Shown: positions 11,801 through 20,354 of the stretch, piece by piece
How positions within the stretch are numbered: position 1 is the stretch's first letter
How the letters are laid out: each line of letters begins with the position of its first letter
NCBI GenBank assembly: GCA_900088475.1
Contig: FLMG01001427.1
Location: 1 to 31,418 of the forward strand
Length of the DNA stretch: 31,418 bases
Direction of reading: 5' to 3'
DNA from: Hyphochytrium catenoides
Taxonomy: Eukaryota; Sar; Hyphochytriomycetes; Hyphochytriales; Hyphochytriaceae
The notes under the pieces: model-generated
What the model saw: the letters and a program-made list of their open reading frames with translations, nothing else
What the model was told of the DNA's origin: nothing
Database searches by the model: none
Made by a program: the position numbers and the translations under genes

Positions 11801-12379
11801 TGTACCTGACCTTGAGCTCTAGTTTTGAAAAGTCACTCGCTAGGTCAAGCATGGAGCTAGGACTGATAACTGTGGTGCACCTGGAAATGGCCTCATCCGG
11901 AGAGAGTAAGAGGCAATCATTTTAAGCTTCGAAAACAGACTTAATGCTCAGCTCAAACGACCCACGTTTTTTCCCCTTGTGCATTCCCGTTGCAGGTGTG
12001 TCCGGTGGCATATGAAGGAAGAAGTATGTCCCAGCGTAAGACGGTTTGCCCCAGATTTGTTGATAATCTCCGCTAGCTTTGATAGCCCTGGCGATGTCCC
12101 GGGAGAAGGCAAAAGCCTAGACCAAGAGGTAAGACTGCGATGGCAAGACCCAGATATCAACCGGCAGCCGGTAAGAATCCGCCCCTGGACAGAGAAACTC
12201 ACAAACGTGATGGTCTCCGCTAGGATTATGCTTGGGCTACTGCCCAGCTGGCTGCGCTTGCAGAGGAGCTGTGCGACGGCCGCTTACTGTCTGTCCTGGA
12301 GGAGGGATATGATAAAGGGACTGAGATGTCTGCCCTCACTGATTGTATTGTGGCGCACTTGAAGGCGTTGGCGTCGTGA
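2807..12379 (+). CDS. Multidomain chromatin factor: TDBD-like motif, PHD finger, AP2 domain and degenerate histone deacetylase domain
   Basis: Probable nuclear chromatin regulator of about 1855 aa. Exons by splice consensus, all phases closing: 2807-2930, 3126-3559, 3809-3878, 3925-3973, 4023-4110, 4227-4257, 4405-4533, 4704-4844, 5117-5193, 5367-5633, 5857-6043, 6128-6220, 6467-7452, 7668-8298, 8456-8592, 8706-8825, 8943-9003, 9181-9419, 9490-10017, 10125-10223, 10416-10475, 10660-10770, 10859-11066, 11242-11388, 11574-11773, 11844-11905, 11996-12128, 12224-12379. Domains in order: a CLCCENIFSPSQWLLHKG motif (exon 2) like plant TDBD regions; acidic stretch and basic RKRPR; extra Cys pairs CLKC and CTRC; PHD finger (about 272-316; CRVC, CDGC, HLHC, CMYC); AP2 (about 345-403; CRGVT, LGTY, AADAYDQAA, AILNFP); charged helical region; HDAC N-part (about 1115-1208; FEHRTPPQHPE, LLLVHSYDYM); acidic insertion (about 1209-1625); HDAC core (about 1630-1855; TYVSAKSW, RPPGH, SLLNNV, PDLLIISASFD, LEEGYD). 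Two zinc ligands are substituted, so catalysis is unlikely. Least certain are exons 3, 4, 6, 11 and 12. Two adjacent genes is the alternative, but no stop or start break appears. Confidence 0.8.
3064..3099 (+). repeat. Two tandem 18-bp copies at the end of intron 1
   Basis: CACACTATGCCCGTGACG is followed at once by a copy differing only in its last base. It follows a good 3' splice site (AG at 3062-3063) but lies upstream of the AG at 3124-3125 chosen for exon 2. Splicing at 3063 would add a few residues and then hit an in-frame stop at 3112-3114. Confidence 0.8.
3777..3793 (+). repeat. Short (CT)n tract in intron 2
   Basis: It lies just upstream of the 3' splice site at 3807-3808 and probably serves as the polypyrimidine tract. 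Confidence 0.7.
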
Positions 12380-12834
12380 GGAAGACTGTAGTTGCGCCAT
12401 TACCCTCGGCGAGCGTAAGAGCTGAACCAGACTAACCCGGAGGCAGCAGCCCATGCGCAACGAGGCCATTTGCCTTTACCAGCCAAAAAGTACAGGGCGT
12501 AGAGGGAGTCCAATGAGAGCAGGCGAGTCCCTTTGCCTAGCAACCTAAGACTGCCCGTGCCCTTCCAGGATAAGCCGTACTGCTGTCCCACCGCACTCTT
12601 TCTTCAACCACATGTCACTTGAGTGAGAAGCAGCATGAGGCGGACACCTGAAAACGAGAACCAGGTGTCCACTTAATCTTAGAGCCATAAGTGGGTTAGG
12701 TATATATCCAAGCCAGTCGTATACTCGAGTAGCCCGTGCTAGATTTGGGACGGCGTGGAGGCATAACCTTCCTTTATCTATATAGGAAGCAAGTAAACAT
12801 AAGCATTTAGAGCTCTTGGCCCTTTCACACCAGA
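12380..12834. other. Convergent intergenic region with a perfect hairpin
   Basis: It lies between the stop of the chromatin-factor gene (+) and the stop of the transporter gene (-), so it holds both 3' UTRs. GGACACCTG at 12642-12650 and its reverse complement at 12662-12670 form a perfect 9-bp stem with an 11-nt loop. I see no coding sequence. Confidence 0.6.
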
Positions 12835-14292
12835 CTAAAGGTTGTCAGCGCAATTTGCGGCAGGAGGATTAGCGGGATCGGACCTATCACCAAGAGGTGG
12901 AGTCTTGAAAAAGGGAGAGAGAACCTCGCCCATAGGAAGGTAGCTGTGGAGAAAGGCAGAATTGGCCCTCGATCCCAGATAGATCAGTACCCCAATCGTG
13001 GCCAGGACGGTCCCTACCATATTTACCGCAGTGAGAGGAACACCCCAATATAGAGGTAAGATGATGCTCAGCAGCACTCTTCGGAACGCTTGGAGTACTG
13101 AGAAGCTCAGTGGTGAAGTGCGCGCAAGGACCATAAAGCTAAGGGCAGAGTAGATATACTGGGATAATCCACATGTAAGCAAAGAGAGAACCGAGCCGGA
13201 AGTAGTCTTGGACGTTAGGATTATGGAAACTTCGCCACTGATGGGGAACAAAGGCATTCCCAGCACGAAGGAGAAGCAGCATAATGCCCAATGCAGATTG
13301 ATGTCGTCCAGGATCCGTTCCTAGGGCAAGGGGAAATTGAAAACACTCTGTTAACGGGAAGGGAGGTGGGACTGCATGGGAAGCAGCACCGAAGCAACAC
13401 AGAATATGGTCGTGATACACAGATTCAGCTGAAGACATCTCTCCCTCCTGCCCGGGAATGCGGCACGCACGTCAGACCATAAAGGATAGTCTCAAGAAAG
13501 CCTTAGTGCACCACAATGTACCTGCAATAAGTAGCCAGAAAACACTATCAACAGGGCCATTGATATGTTGGCTATCGCGGCGGAGAGGACCTCCATGAGC
13601 CCTACGGACTCTGCTCTCAATGATGATAGAACAAGGCCCAAACAGAGCGGCACAAGTGCAACAATTCTAAAGACGGAGGTATTTTGCTGGATCAAGAGGA
13701 CAGCGAAGCCTGCTGTGAGAGCGGGTTCAAAGGCTAAATGCATCTGCGCATAGCTCTCGCTCCCGCCGCCAAAGTTGGCGTTTGTGCATAGAGAGCCGAA
13801 AGCTTGACAGAGAGACAGTCCCAGGACGTATCTTGTCTTTGTGCCAAGGAAGGCTTGAGTTGGATAAAGCTTGAGGACGTAAAGAATCAAAAAGCCGCTT
13901 ATCGCAGAAAGAGCAAACTGTGCCAGCGTTAGAATGACTGGAAGCCGTGTCCCTCTCACGAAGTCAGCACCCAGCACCTCAACGAAGAAAGAGAAGACAA
14001 AACATCCGGCGTACAAGGCTCCGATGACAGCTGGGCTGTCTCCTAGGGCGACCGCAGCCGTATCGATAGTACTCAGTCCCCTTCTTCTCTCAGGCATAGA
14101 GTGAGCACCATCTTCTTGGTTGGGAATGACTACTGCCGAAAGCTCTATCTCTGATAATAGGGGCTCGGACGACAGCGAGAGTCTTCTCTTCTCAGGGGAA
14201 GGCCCACCTTCTCCAATACTTCCATTGATTGCAGCAGTAAAATCCTCCTCAGACTCGGCGCTTCGCCTTCGCTGAATCATTTCCTGAGGCAT
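12835..14292 (-). CDS. TPT/nucleotide-sugar-type (DMT superfamily) transporter
   Basis: Predicted polytopic membrane carrier of 418 aa, from two exons: 14292-13522 and 13320-12835. The join is in phase, giving ...GYLLQ|ERILDD.... The ATG at 14292 is chosen because the frame upstream offers only a GTG and is then closed by TGA. A hydrophilic, charged N-terminus of about 85 residues precedes about ten hydrophobic segments. Family hallmarks are visible: a conserved stretch around AQMHLAFEPALTAGFAVLL in the first half, and a second-half motif SFMVLARTSPLSFSVLQAF followed by RRVLLSII and a terminal helix GTVLATIGVLIYL. Family members exchange triose phosphates, phosphoenolpyruvate or nucleotide sugars for phosphate or nucleotide monophosphate in plastid envelope or Golgi/ER membranes. 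I cannot assign substrate or membrane; no clear plastid-targeting leader is visible. An acidic C-terminal tail follows the last helix. Confidence 0.8.
13321..13521 (-). other. Intron of the transporter gene
   Basis: GTAC donor next to CAG at 13522 and CCCTAG acceptor at 13321-13323. Splicing here keeps the frame through the TPT domain; reading through gives a stop within nine codons. Confidence 0.75.
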
Positions 14293-14430
14293 ACTAACAG
14301 AGGCCACTTCTCCTCAGCATGATGAGGCACCCCAGTCCATACGCAACCCTCCTAACGACGTGACTGGAAGGGGGCTCTCCAGACCAAGCCTCTCACCTTT
14401 CTGCAATCATCCAAGGCAGAGAACGCATTT

Positions 14431-14985
14431 TTACCCTAGAGCCTCGTCATAAGGGAACGCCATCTTACGTGTCCGCTCCGGCAGAGGTTTAGCTGTCCCG
14501 CTTCTGGACTTCTGGACAAACTCCTGACACATGGAAGCTATATTCATTCCCGACGGGGCCTGACTTGTGCAAGTGATGGTGCAGGAAACCGTAACATCGC
14601 TCGAGTGAGTTGCGCAAGTGAAGGTGCAGGTAATAATGAGATCTACAGGGCAGCCAGATCCCAGCACTGCAGTCGCAGTGTGGAGCGCGTTCGTTGGTTG
14701 AGGTGTTGCTGACTCTGGACCCAATATTTCTTTGCTGATGCTTGTGAAGAACCAGAAGACCAAAGGACAGAGCCGAATGATGAAAGCTTCAGAAAGACTG
14801 AGGCAAGCTGGGGGAAACATTGAGAACTTGTCAGAGAAAGCCGGCAGGTCATCGGCAAGTAATAGATTTCGATGACGAGCTGACACGTTGGTCCAGCCGC
14901 TAACGGTGTTCTCTAGATCTGGAAGAGGCTGGCGGCGCCGACCAGAGCGAGCGAAGAAGAAAGCCTTTCTCTGTTCATCTTCCAT
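14431..14985 (-). CDS. Hypothetical protein, uncertain gene
   Basis: An uninterrupted frame of 184 codons starting at an ATG. I do not recognise it. The N-terminus is basic (RSGRRRQPLP), a hydrophobic stretch in the middle (FIIRLCPLVFWFF) could be one membrane segment, and a Cys/Thr-rich part contains two near-identical units (ITCTFTCA and CTITCTSQ) encoded by a 20-bp repeat at 14566-14585 and 14611-14630. The C-terminus is charged and ends in AFPYDEALG. Alternative splicing within the frame is possible, since CAG and AAG acceptor-like sites are present. It lies head to head with the DIX-like gene and downstream of nothing obvious on its strand. It could be a real lineage-specific gene or chance open frame. 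Confidence 0.35.
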   Translation of the reverse strand: MEDEQRKAFFFARSGRRRQPLPDLENTVSGWTNVSARHRNLLLADDLPAFSDKFSMFPPACLSLSEAFIIRLCPLVFWFFTSISKEILGPESATPQPTNALHTATAVLGSGCPVDLIITCTFTCATHSSDVTVSCTITCTSQAPSGMNIASMCQEFVQKSRSGTAKPLPERTRKMAFPYDEALG

Positions 14986-15167
14986 CTTCAGCTCCCATCA
15001 TCACGTTGCTGCTGATAGCTCCTACTGGTCCATCAGTGCTCTGCGACTAAGCAGGGATGCAGTGCCATATGCACATGATATATTAATCCTCCTCGAGGTC
15101 ACAGGCGTTATAAGGGCGTCCGCGTCTTCGAACGCGGTATAGGAGTCAGAACTGTGTGAGCGCAAGG
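14986..15167. promoter_or_regulatory. Putative bidirectional promoter interval
   Basis: 182 bp separate the ATG of the minus-strand hypothetical ORF from the ATG of the DIX-like gene. Any promoter for either must lie here or in the flanking transcribed DNA. No specific core element can be assigned with confidence. The call is positional only and depends on the minus ORF being real. Confidence 0.25.
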
Positions 15168-16136
15168 ATGCCGAGTGTCCACGTGTTATACACAGTGGTT
15201 GGCGAGCTAGATGATGACCCTGAACATCCCAACGCCTTTGAATTATATTATGACGAAGGTTAGATGGTGGAAAGTAGTGGTGAGCAAGGTGCCTTGGATG
15301 CGTGACTGATAGAGGTTGTGACAAAACAGAACCGTTACGGTTGAGACACGTCCTTGAAGGCTTCCCGTTGGAGCCTGCAATGGACAACGGATATCACTTC
15401 GCCTTTCAGACAGAGATGGTGGTACGTTACAGGCACTACCGCTATTCATGGTTTTTGATCCACCACGCAAGAGCGAGCTTTTGACCTTGAGCTCCTCCTC
15501 AAGCAGGAAGAAGCCCGAACGCCAATCTTCTGTGATTTGACAAACCCAGATTCTGTTGTCCCGATGATGCAGAGCAAGGTGGTGGCAAGAGTGATCCCTC
15601 TTGGTATGCTCCAGTCCACGTTCATTGGTCAGCATGCATATATCACATATACCTTACCTTCCGCGTTGTAGTGAAGCCTGTGCCTGAGTTCGTCGATAGA
15701 CGGAGCATGACGCCCATGGTAAAGCACGCCGAGAGTGAGATTTCTTCGCACGGATCGATTGAGGTAGGGTAGCCAGTCTGGCACCTCGCTAGATCGTGCT
15801 TGACATGCAATCTCTTAGAGGTTAAGCAGTGGCAGTGGCCTTGAGCCTGACACCAGAGCCGGGCAAGAGAAAAAATACATGGGGGCAGAAGAAGAGTGGG
15901 ACGACACCGCATCTACCTCTTCAAATGACCTTGGAGCAAGCACCAGGGTAACATTGCTTCACCTGTTCTCACGCACGAACGACTTCTTCCCTTCTCAGAT
16001 GCTCATCGACGGTCTTGTCTAGGCTCAAGCCGCCGAGGCTGCAAAAATTGCTGCCGCCGTCACTAGAGAGGGCGCCACCATGGCGAAGAAGGCCGTAGGC
16101 TCTCTTTTCTCTGCTGCCCGAAGGGCCATGGGCTAA
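15168..16136 (+). CDS. DIX-like domain protein
   Basis: Six exons, 15168-15258, 15315-15421, 15474-15603, 15672-15718, 15819-15947 and 16023-16136, total 618 nt and code for 205 aa with all phases closing. Residues 4 to about 110 resemble a DIX (Dishevelled/Axin-type) fold as I know it from SAR protist proteins: a first strand VHVLYTVVGELDDD, then LRLRHVLEGFPLEP, then GYHFAFQTEM, then TPIFCDLTNPDSVVPM and VVARVIPL. In animals DIX domains polymerise head to tail and scaffold Wnt signalling; here only a self-assembly or scaffold role can be suggested. A low-complexity acidic linker (EEEWDDTASTSS) leads to an Ala/Lys-rich tail (AQAAEAAKIAAAVTR) ending AARRAMG, likely an amphipathic helix. The 3' splice site at 16021-16022 (TCTAG) is supported because its TAG would otherwise be an in-frame stop. 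Gene structure is firmer than the domain name. Confidence 0.7.
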
Positions 16137-16251
16137 GTGAATGTATATACTACTACTAACAGAGAGACTAAGGGATAATTTATTTATGGATGTTTCTTAT
16201 TGACAAAAGCGCGGGGAATCATAGCCGGGTCCATCGGCTGGTGGCAACTCA

Positions 16252-16995
16252 TTACCAAAGAGAAAAGCTTGGCCAGTAGCTGGACTCTGGCTTCGTCCCT
16301 TCCTCCAGGATTTGCCGAATCTTTGCGAAGATGCTCTTGGGCCCCATCTCCCCAACATAATAGAGTACAGACGGGGGAATAGAGCCATTCAGGTTCATGT
16401 GAGCGATAATGTTGATCTCTGTGAGATCGTCAGTTATCGAACGGAGGACGTAGCCAATAATGTACGCATGACCACGCACAAAGTCAGCTGGCCGAGGATC
16501 GTGCGGGTGCTCAATGGAGCGGGACGCAATGACGGTCATCCTTTGATCTTCCAACTCGCTAACATGTGTCAGCACTATAAAGTCTCTCGCCGCGACGACA
16601 GTGTACGACACCCCCATCGCATGCCGTACTTCGGTCCAATCGTCAATTTTGTCCAGACAATCGGTTCTTTGACAAGAATCATCGAACTCCGGGATCCTGT
16701 CCAGGTCAATGACCAAATCACGTACGGCATGCCGCGGGGCTTTAACCTTTCCGACGGCCTTCAGGCATGGCCATTCGTTGTCTGGAGCAGTTCCGACAAA
16801 AAAGTTGACATCGTCTTTAAGTCCCTTGTGCTCCCAGTAGTTGTCCACAAGGTCTTCCCCGGCAAGTCTGGCCATCATGGCGTCGATATTTCCCTTCGCA
16901 TAATCCCTCAGCTCTGAGTGGAGCTTTAGTCGGTCTGGTTCACTCATAACTGGGACGTCATCGGCCAGCTGGGGCTCTACCTCCTGGTTGCTCAT
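16252..16995 (-). CDS. START domain (lipid-binding) protein
   Basis: Single exon, 247 aa from the ATG at 16995. The frame extends to a TTG at 17067, but MSNQEVEPQLADD is the first ATG; MSEPDRLK, 16 residues later, is another candidate. Residues from about 60 to 235 match the START fold: GKVKAPRHAVRDLVIDLDR with FDDSC (where family members have a WD-type motif), then VVAARDFIVLTHV, SRSIEHPHDPRP, VRGHAYIIGYVLRS, and INIIAHMNLNGSIPPSVLYY. START domains hold one lipid or sterol in a hydrophobic cavity and move or sense it. No signal peptide, membrane segment or PH domain is visible, so it is probably a soluble cytosolic minimal START protein. It is tail to tail with the DIX-like gene, 115 bp apart. 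The lack of introns contrasts with most neighbours. Confidence 0.85.
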   Translation of the reverse strand: MSNQEVEPQLADDVPVMSEPDRLKLHSELRDYAKGNIDAMMARLAGEDLVDNYWEHKGLKDDVNFFVGTAPDNEWPCLKAVGKVKAPRHAVRDLVIDLDRIPEFDDSCQRTDCLDKIDDWTEVRHAMGVSYTVVAARDFIVLTHVSELEDQRMTVIASRSIEHPHDPRPADFVRGHAYIIGYVLRSITDDLTEINIIAHMNLNGSIPPSVLYYVGEMGPKSIFAKIRQILEEGTKPESSYWPSFSLW

Positions 16996-17860
16996 GTTAC
17001 CGGTCTGTCCTGTCAGTCCGCTTTTTTCAAAAAGGCTCAGCTTCCGATGCTCTGGTCTAAGTGCCAACGCGTTGTCCAGGAGGTAATATAGAGAATGAGG
17101 TCCAGAGCTGGGCAGACGCTAATCAGATGTGCGCCTCCGTCAGTTGCAACTCTGAGGAAAATGTGCAATAATCTTCATCCCCCTGCGGCTGTCTATGCAA
17201 ACGGCAGGGAGGAATACCTGTGAAGGAAAGTTAGTGCCAATCAGCAGTCGGACAGTTAGCATCTGGCGGCGAAATATCGGGGCGGACAGGGGCTTGTTAG
17301 GGGCAGGTGGACAGGTCAGAATCAGACGTATTACTACTTTACGTGTCACGAGCGTTTATCTGAGAATTGACGTATTTCGCTTAACAAAGCCAATCGAACT
17401 ATTATTCCACAACGGACATTTCTCATTATTCCTCTTTTTCCTGGATAGATTGTTATCATCATTGATCCTAGCCTCTTATTTATGTACTTATTCCGGACAC
17501 AGGAGGTGGTGGCCTCTAACGGCAAGCTTGGCTGCCTGTTTACTGTACTCGCCTCATTCTTCAGAGTCACAAACAATCACATCAACCCTCTGGTCGGTCT
17601 CGGGCTCCTCATTATCAATGATGATTGTCGACAACGTCTCAAGGCAATAATGAAGCTCGGTACTACCAAGGGTACCAGGTGGTTGGCTAGGTTAACTCAC
17701 TCATATTAGTGATTACTAGGATATTAATGAGCATCCATAATGGCGTTACACTGCAGCCAAGCGGTCAAAAACTCTGCAGCTTTGGCTCTTCTCTTATTCG
17801 GGAATCAAGTAACTGGGAGAGTGGAGGGACGGAAGGGCGAGGGAATGATAACGCTACATC
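16996..17860. other. Intergenic, upstream of the START gene and downstream of the carbonic anhydrase gene
   Basis: Open frames here are short, begin at non-ATG codons in part, and show no family features. It presumably holds the promoter and 5' UTR of the START gene and the 3' UTR of the carbonic anhydrase gene. No repeat stands out. Confidence 0.5.
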
Positions 17861-18769
17861 TTAGATCTTGGTAGAATCAGATCCGCAATAGTTGTAGATA
17901 GCTCTGCCGTTGAGAGGCTGTACATCCCTATTGTTGAAGTTCAGGAATGGTGCCTGTGGAAACGCCAAGACCTGCGAGAGCTGGGTAGTGAAGATGTCTG
18001 AGATAGAAGCGTAGACAGTACTGTGAAGTACAACCCAGTCAACGTTCTCTGTGCACGGAGACCTTGTGAGGCTTCCTTCGTAGTGATAAAATCCCTTAGA
18101 CATGTCCATAATGGCTCCAAGATCCAGCGGCTCCTGAATTATAAGCCCCTTCGGACTTCCATGGCCGTAAGTGTTAATCTGTTCTCTGGCATAGGTGGAA
18201 ATCTGGTTGAAGACATATTGCTGCTTCTCTGCATTGCTCATTCCGCCAGAGCGACGGAGATACTCAGAATCATGTCCAGAAGTAGCATTGTGAGTTTCAG
18301 GAGTGTGAATGAACTGCCCGATCACAAGCTTGCTGTCATCATCAGCTGCATGAACAAAGTGAAGCTCCATGGGGGGTCTGGAGCCCATTATAGTGTGCTC
18401 TGCAAGGTAGTGCAAGTGGGCATTGATGAGCTTGTAAGTCTTGTTTTTCCATTGTATTTTGTAGTTGTCAGGCTTAAGGACAGCGATGTTAAGTGGCCCA
18501 TTCACTTGAACTTCGAGAGTTCCCGGAGGGATGACGCCGTGCTTTACAACGAGATGCGTTGACTGGGTGCACTCTGTCGGTGTCGGAGGGAGTTCAATGG
18601 GTGACTGCCTCTTACCAGCACATGTGCCGCAGGCTGGCTCCCCCCAACGACCCTGCTCAATATAGTTGAAACAGTAGTCAGGCCCACTGCCACCGTCAGC
18701 CTGTGCACATGAAGCAAGCAAACCAACCGCCATAGCGGCGCAGATTGCGACAGTCTGAAAGCTCACCAT
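17861..18769 (-). CDS. Secreted alpha-type carbonic anhydrase
   Basis: Interconverts CO2 and bicarbonate. Single exon, 302 aa; the ATG sits in a GCCATGG context. Residues 1 to about 24 form a signal peptide (hydrophobic AICAAMAVGLLA ending near AQA), so the enzyme enters the secretory pathway and acts outside the cell, in a vacuole, or in a plastid-associated compartment. Alpha-CA hallmarks follow: GKRQSPIEL; the zinc-binding histidines in AHLHYLAEH and ELHFVH; the gatekeeper Glu within MELHFVH; and the active-site Thr in EGSLTRSPCTENVDW. Cys pairs in the N-terminal region and near the C-terminus (CTEN, YNYCGS) suit an oxidising compartment; NKT and NAT are possible N-glycosylation sites. All catalytic residues I can place are present, so it should be active. 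In algae such enzymes serve inorganic-carbon acquisition, but that role is inference here. Confidence 0.92.
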   Translation of the reverse strand: MVSFQTVAICAAMAVGLLASCAQADGGSGPDYCFNYIEQGRWGEPACGTCAGKRQSPIELPPTPTECTQSTHLVVKHGVIPPGTLEVQVNGPLNIAVLKPDNYKIQWKNKTYKLINAHLHYLAEHTIMGSRPPMELHFVHAADDDSKLVIGQFIHTPETHNATSGHDSEYLRRSGGMSNAEKQQYVFNQISTYAREQINTYGHGSPKGLIIQEPLDLGAIMDMSKGFYHYEGSLTRSPCTENVDWVVLHSTVYASISDIFTTQLSQVLAFPQAPFLNFNNRDVQPLNGRAIYNYCGSDSTKI

Positions 18770-20354
18770 GGCTGGGCAATGGCACTTTGAGAGAGTGAGA
18801 TGTTACTAAAGTAAAGCTCCTATTGGGCTGCTCTTGCACCGAGGCTGTAGATTTGGAAATGAGGCAGGTTGAGTGCAGTGGGCTCGAAGATATCTTTTCT
18901 TGAATGGAGGAAGAGGGTAGCTTAAGGTTCCTAGTTTACACTGCTTCAGCAAGACCAAGTCCTAAGGTACAGTTTAAAGGTTGAGATAAACGATCATCAC
19001 GTCATCCCTAAAAACAGTTCAGTAATAGCTGTTGGAGCTTCGCCTTTCCCTTCCTTCCTGATCTCTTCATCATTCTTCTCCATCAGCCAGAGATTCAGAG
19101 CACTTGGTTGTCCAACAAAGAGACGGCTCACGCCTCAGAATCTTACTTCGCCGCCCACATTACAGATCACAGAACCACGTCAAGTCTTCATCTCAAAGAT
19201 CCCCACCAATCCTGTTGTTGTCGCTATTGTGGCGGATACCCAGTCTGCCCTCCATTTCCTACTGGGTGTGATGTAGGCAAGGCCATAGGGCACTTTAGTG
19301 GGCATTTCTGAATTGTTGTTGATAGTTATGCCACACTGCTCATTGTCGCATTATTGCCTTGCTAAAAACCCATTCAAGTACAACCTAGCCCAATAGCCTA
19401 TCGCCACTAATAAAACGGAATGGAGGACTCGGATAATGCCCAATAAACTCTCTAAAAACCCGTCTCAACTACTGATTGGCCGTTGGCAATGGGGCGTCCG
19501 TGGTTCTATTTTTCTAGACCACAGTAATAATAAACTTCATACATGACTTCGCAGTTCTAAAGCCCCAAGAATTAACCCTCATCATCTAGGCAAGGGCAAT
19601 GTCTAACCCAGAAGGGGCCTGATGCCTTTCATGCGGTTCTATTTCCACCGACTCCAAAGGGTGAATACAACTTCCGCTAGTTCATCTCAATGAGAGGCCC
19701 TATTTTAGAACTACAGGAGGTAGAACACAAGATGCACCGTATAGAGAAGACTTGGAACCTTATCCCGCTGCACGTGCCCCCATTTCTCTGTTTCTTCCTG
19801 CCTTCGAAGACACAGCTCCACAATCTAACCTAGGGAAGTGCAAGGTCATTACTTTGCAGATCTCCGCAAGAGCACTGAGCATCTGACAAGAGACGGCGAT
19901 TGCTTCGCATTGCGGATGCCGATTAGTGAAAGTAGGAGAAGATACCGAGACAAGATGGGCGTTATCTCTTTGTTGTGGACTGGAGTCTGTTGTGGGTGGC
20001 GGAGGTAGTGTTGGTGGAGTTACTACGGTAAGAGACGTGTTCTCCCAGGGCTGGACCATCAGTGGAGGTTTCTCAGATATTGTTCGATTCTGCGGCACGC
20101 AAGGACATGAATGACCAAGTGAACATTGTGAGGTTGGGGCTTGGTTGCTATTAGACGTAGGCAAAGCAAACTTTTAGTCTTGCTGACTGAGAAGCCTACC
20201 TACCAAGGACGAATGTAATGGTAACTTGCAAAGTGGGATGTGCACTTAATGCTACATTATTGCTTCAGTTTCTATGTACCGTGAACACTTTCGACGAGAG
20301 TGGCAATCTTGGTAAAATGATGACGAAGCCTTGGAACCGCAAGGGTAGCACTTG
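18770..20354. other. Long intergenic region
   Basis: It lies between the start of the carbonic anhydrase gene and the stop of the DHHC gene, both on the minus strand, so it holds the promoter of the former and 3' UTR of the latter. One minus-strand open frame, 20164-19760 (134 codons, TTG first codon, Pro/Thr/Ser-rich with PPPPTTDSSPQQ), is the only sizeable candidate. It could be an alternative terminal exon or chance; I do not call it a gene. Confidence 0.45.

Noticed and set aside
16020-16022. In-frame TAG followed by clear coding sequence, hinting at stop-codon reassignment.
   Set aside because: It is the TCTAG 3' splice site of the last intron of the DIX-like gene; no other in-frame stop needs explaining.
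16312-16917. 201-codon + strand frame.
   Set aside because: Antisense shadow of the START gene, which has clear domain motifs on the minus strand.
16996-17067. Upstream extension of the START frame to 17067.
   Set aside because: The extension begins at TTG; the first ATG is at 16995.
18023-18562. 179-codon + strand frame.
   Set aside because: Antisense shadow of the carbonic anhydrase gene.
19108-19311. 67-codon + strand frame with a CCCRYCGG motif.
   Set aside because: Begins at TTG, has no family features and no flanking exon support.
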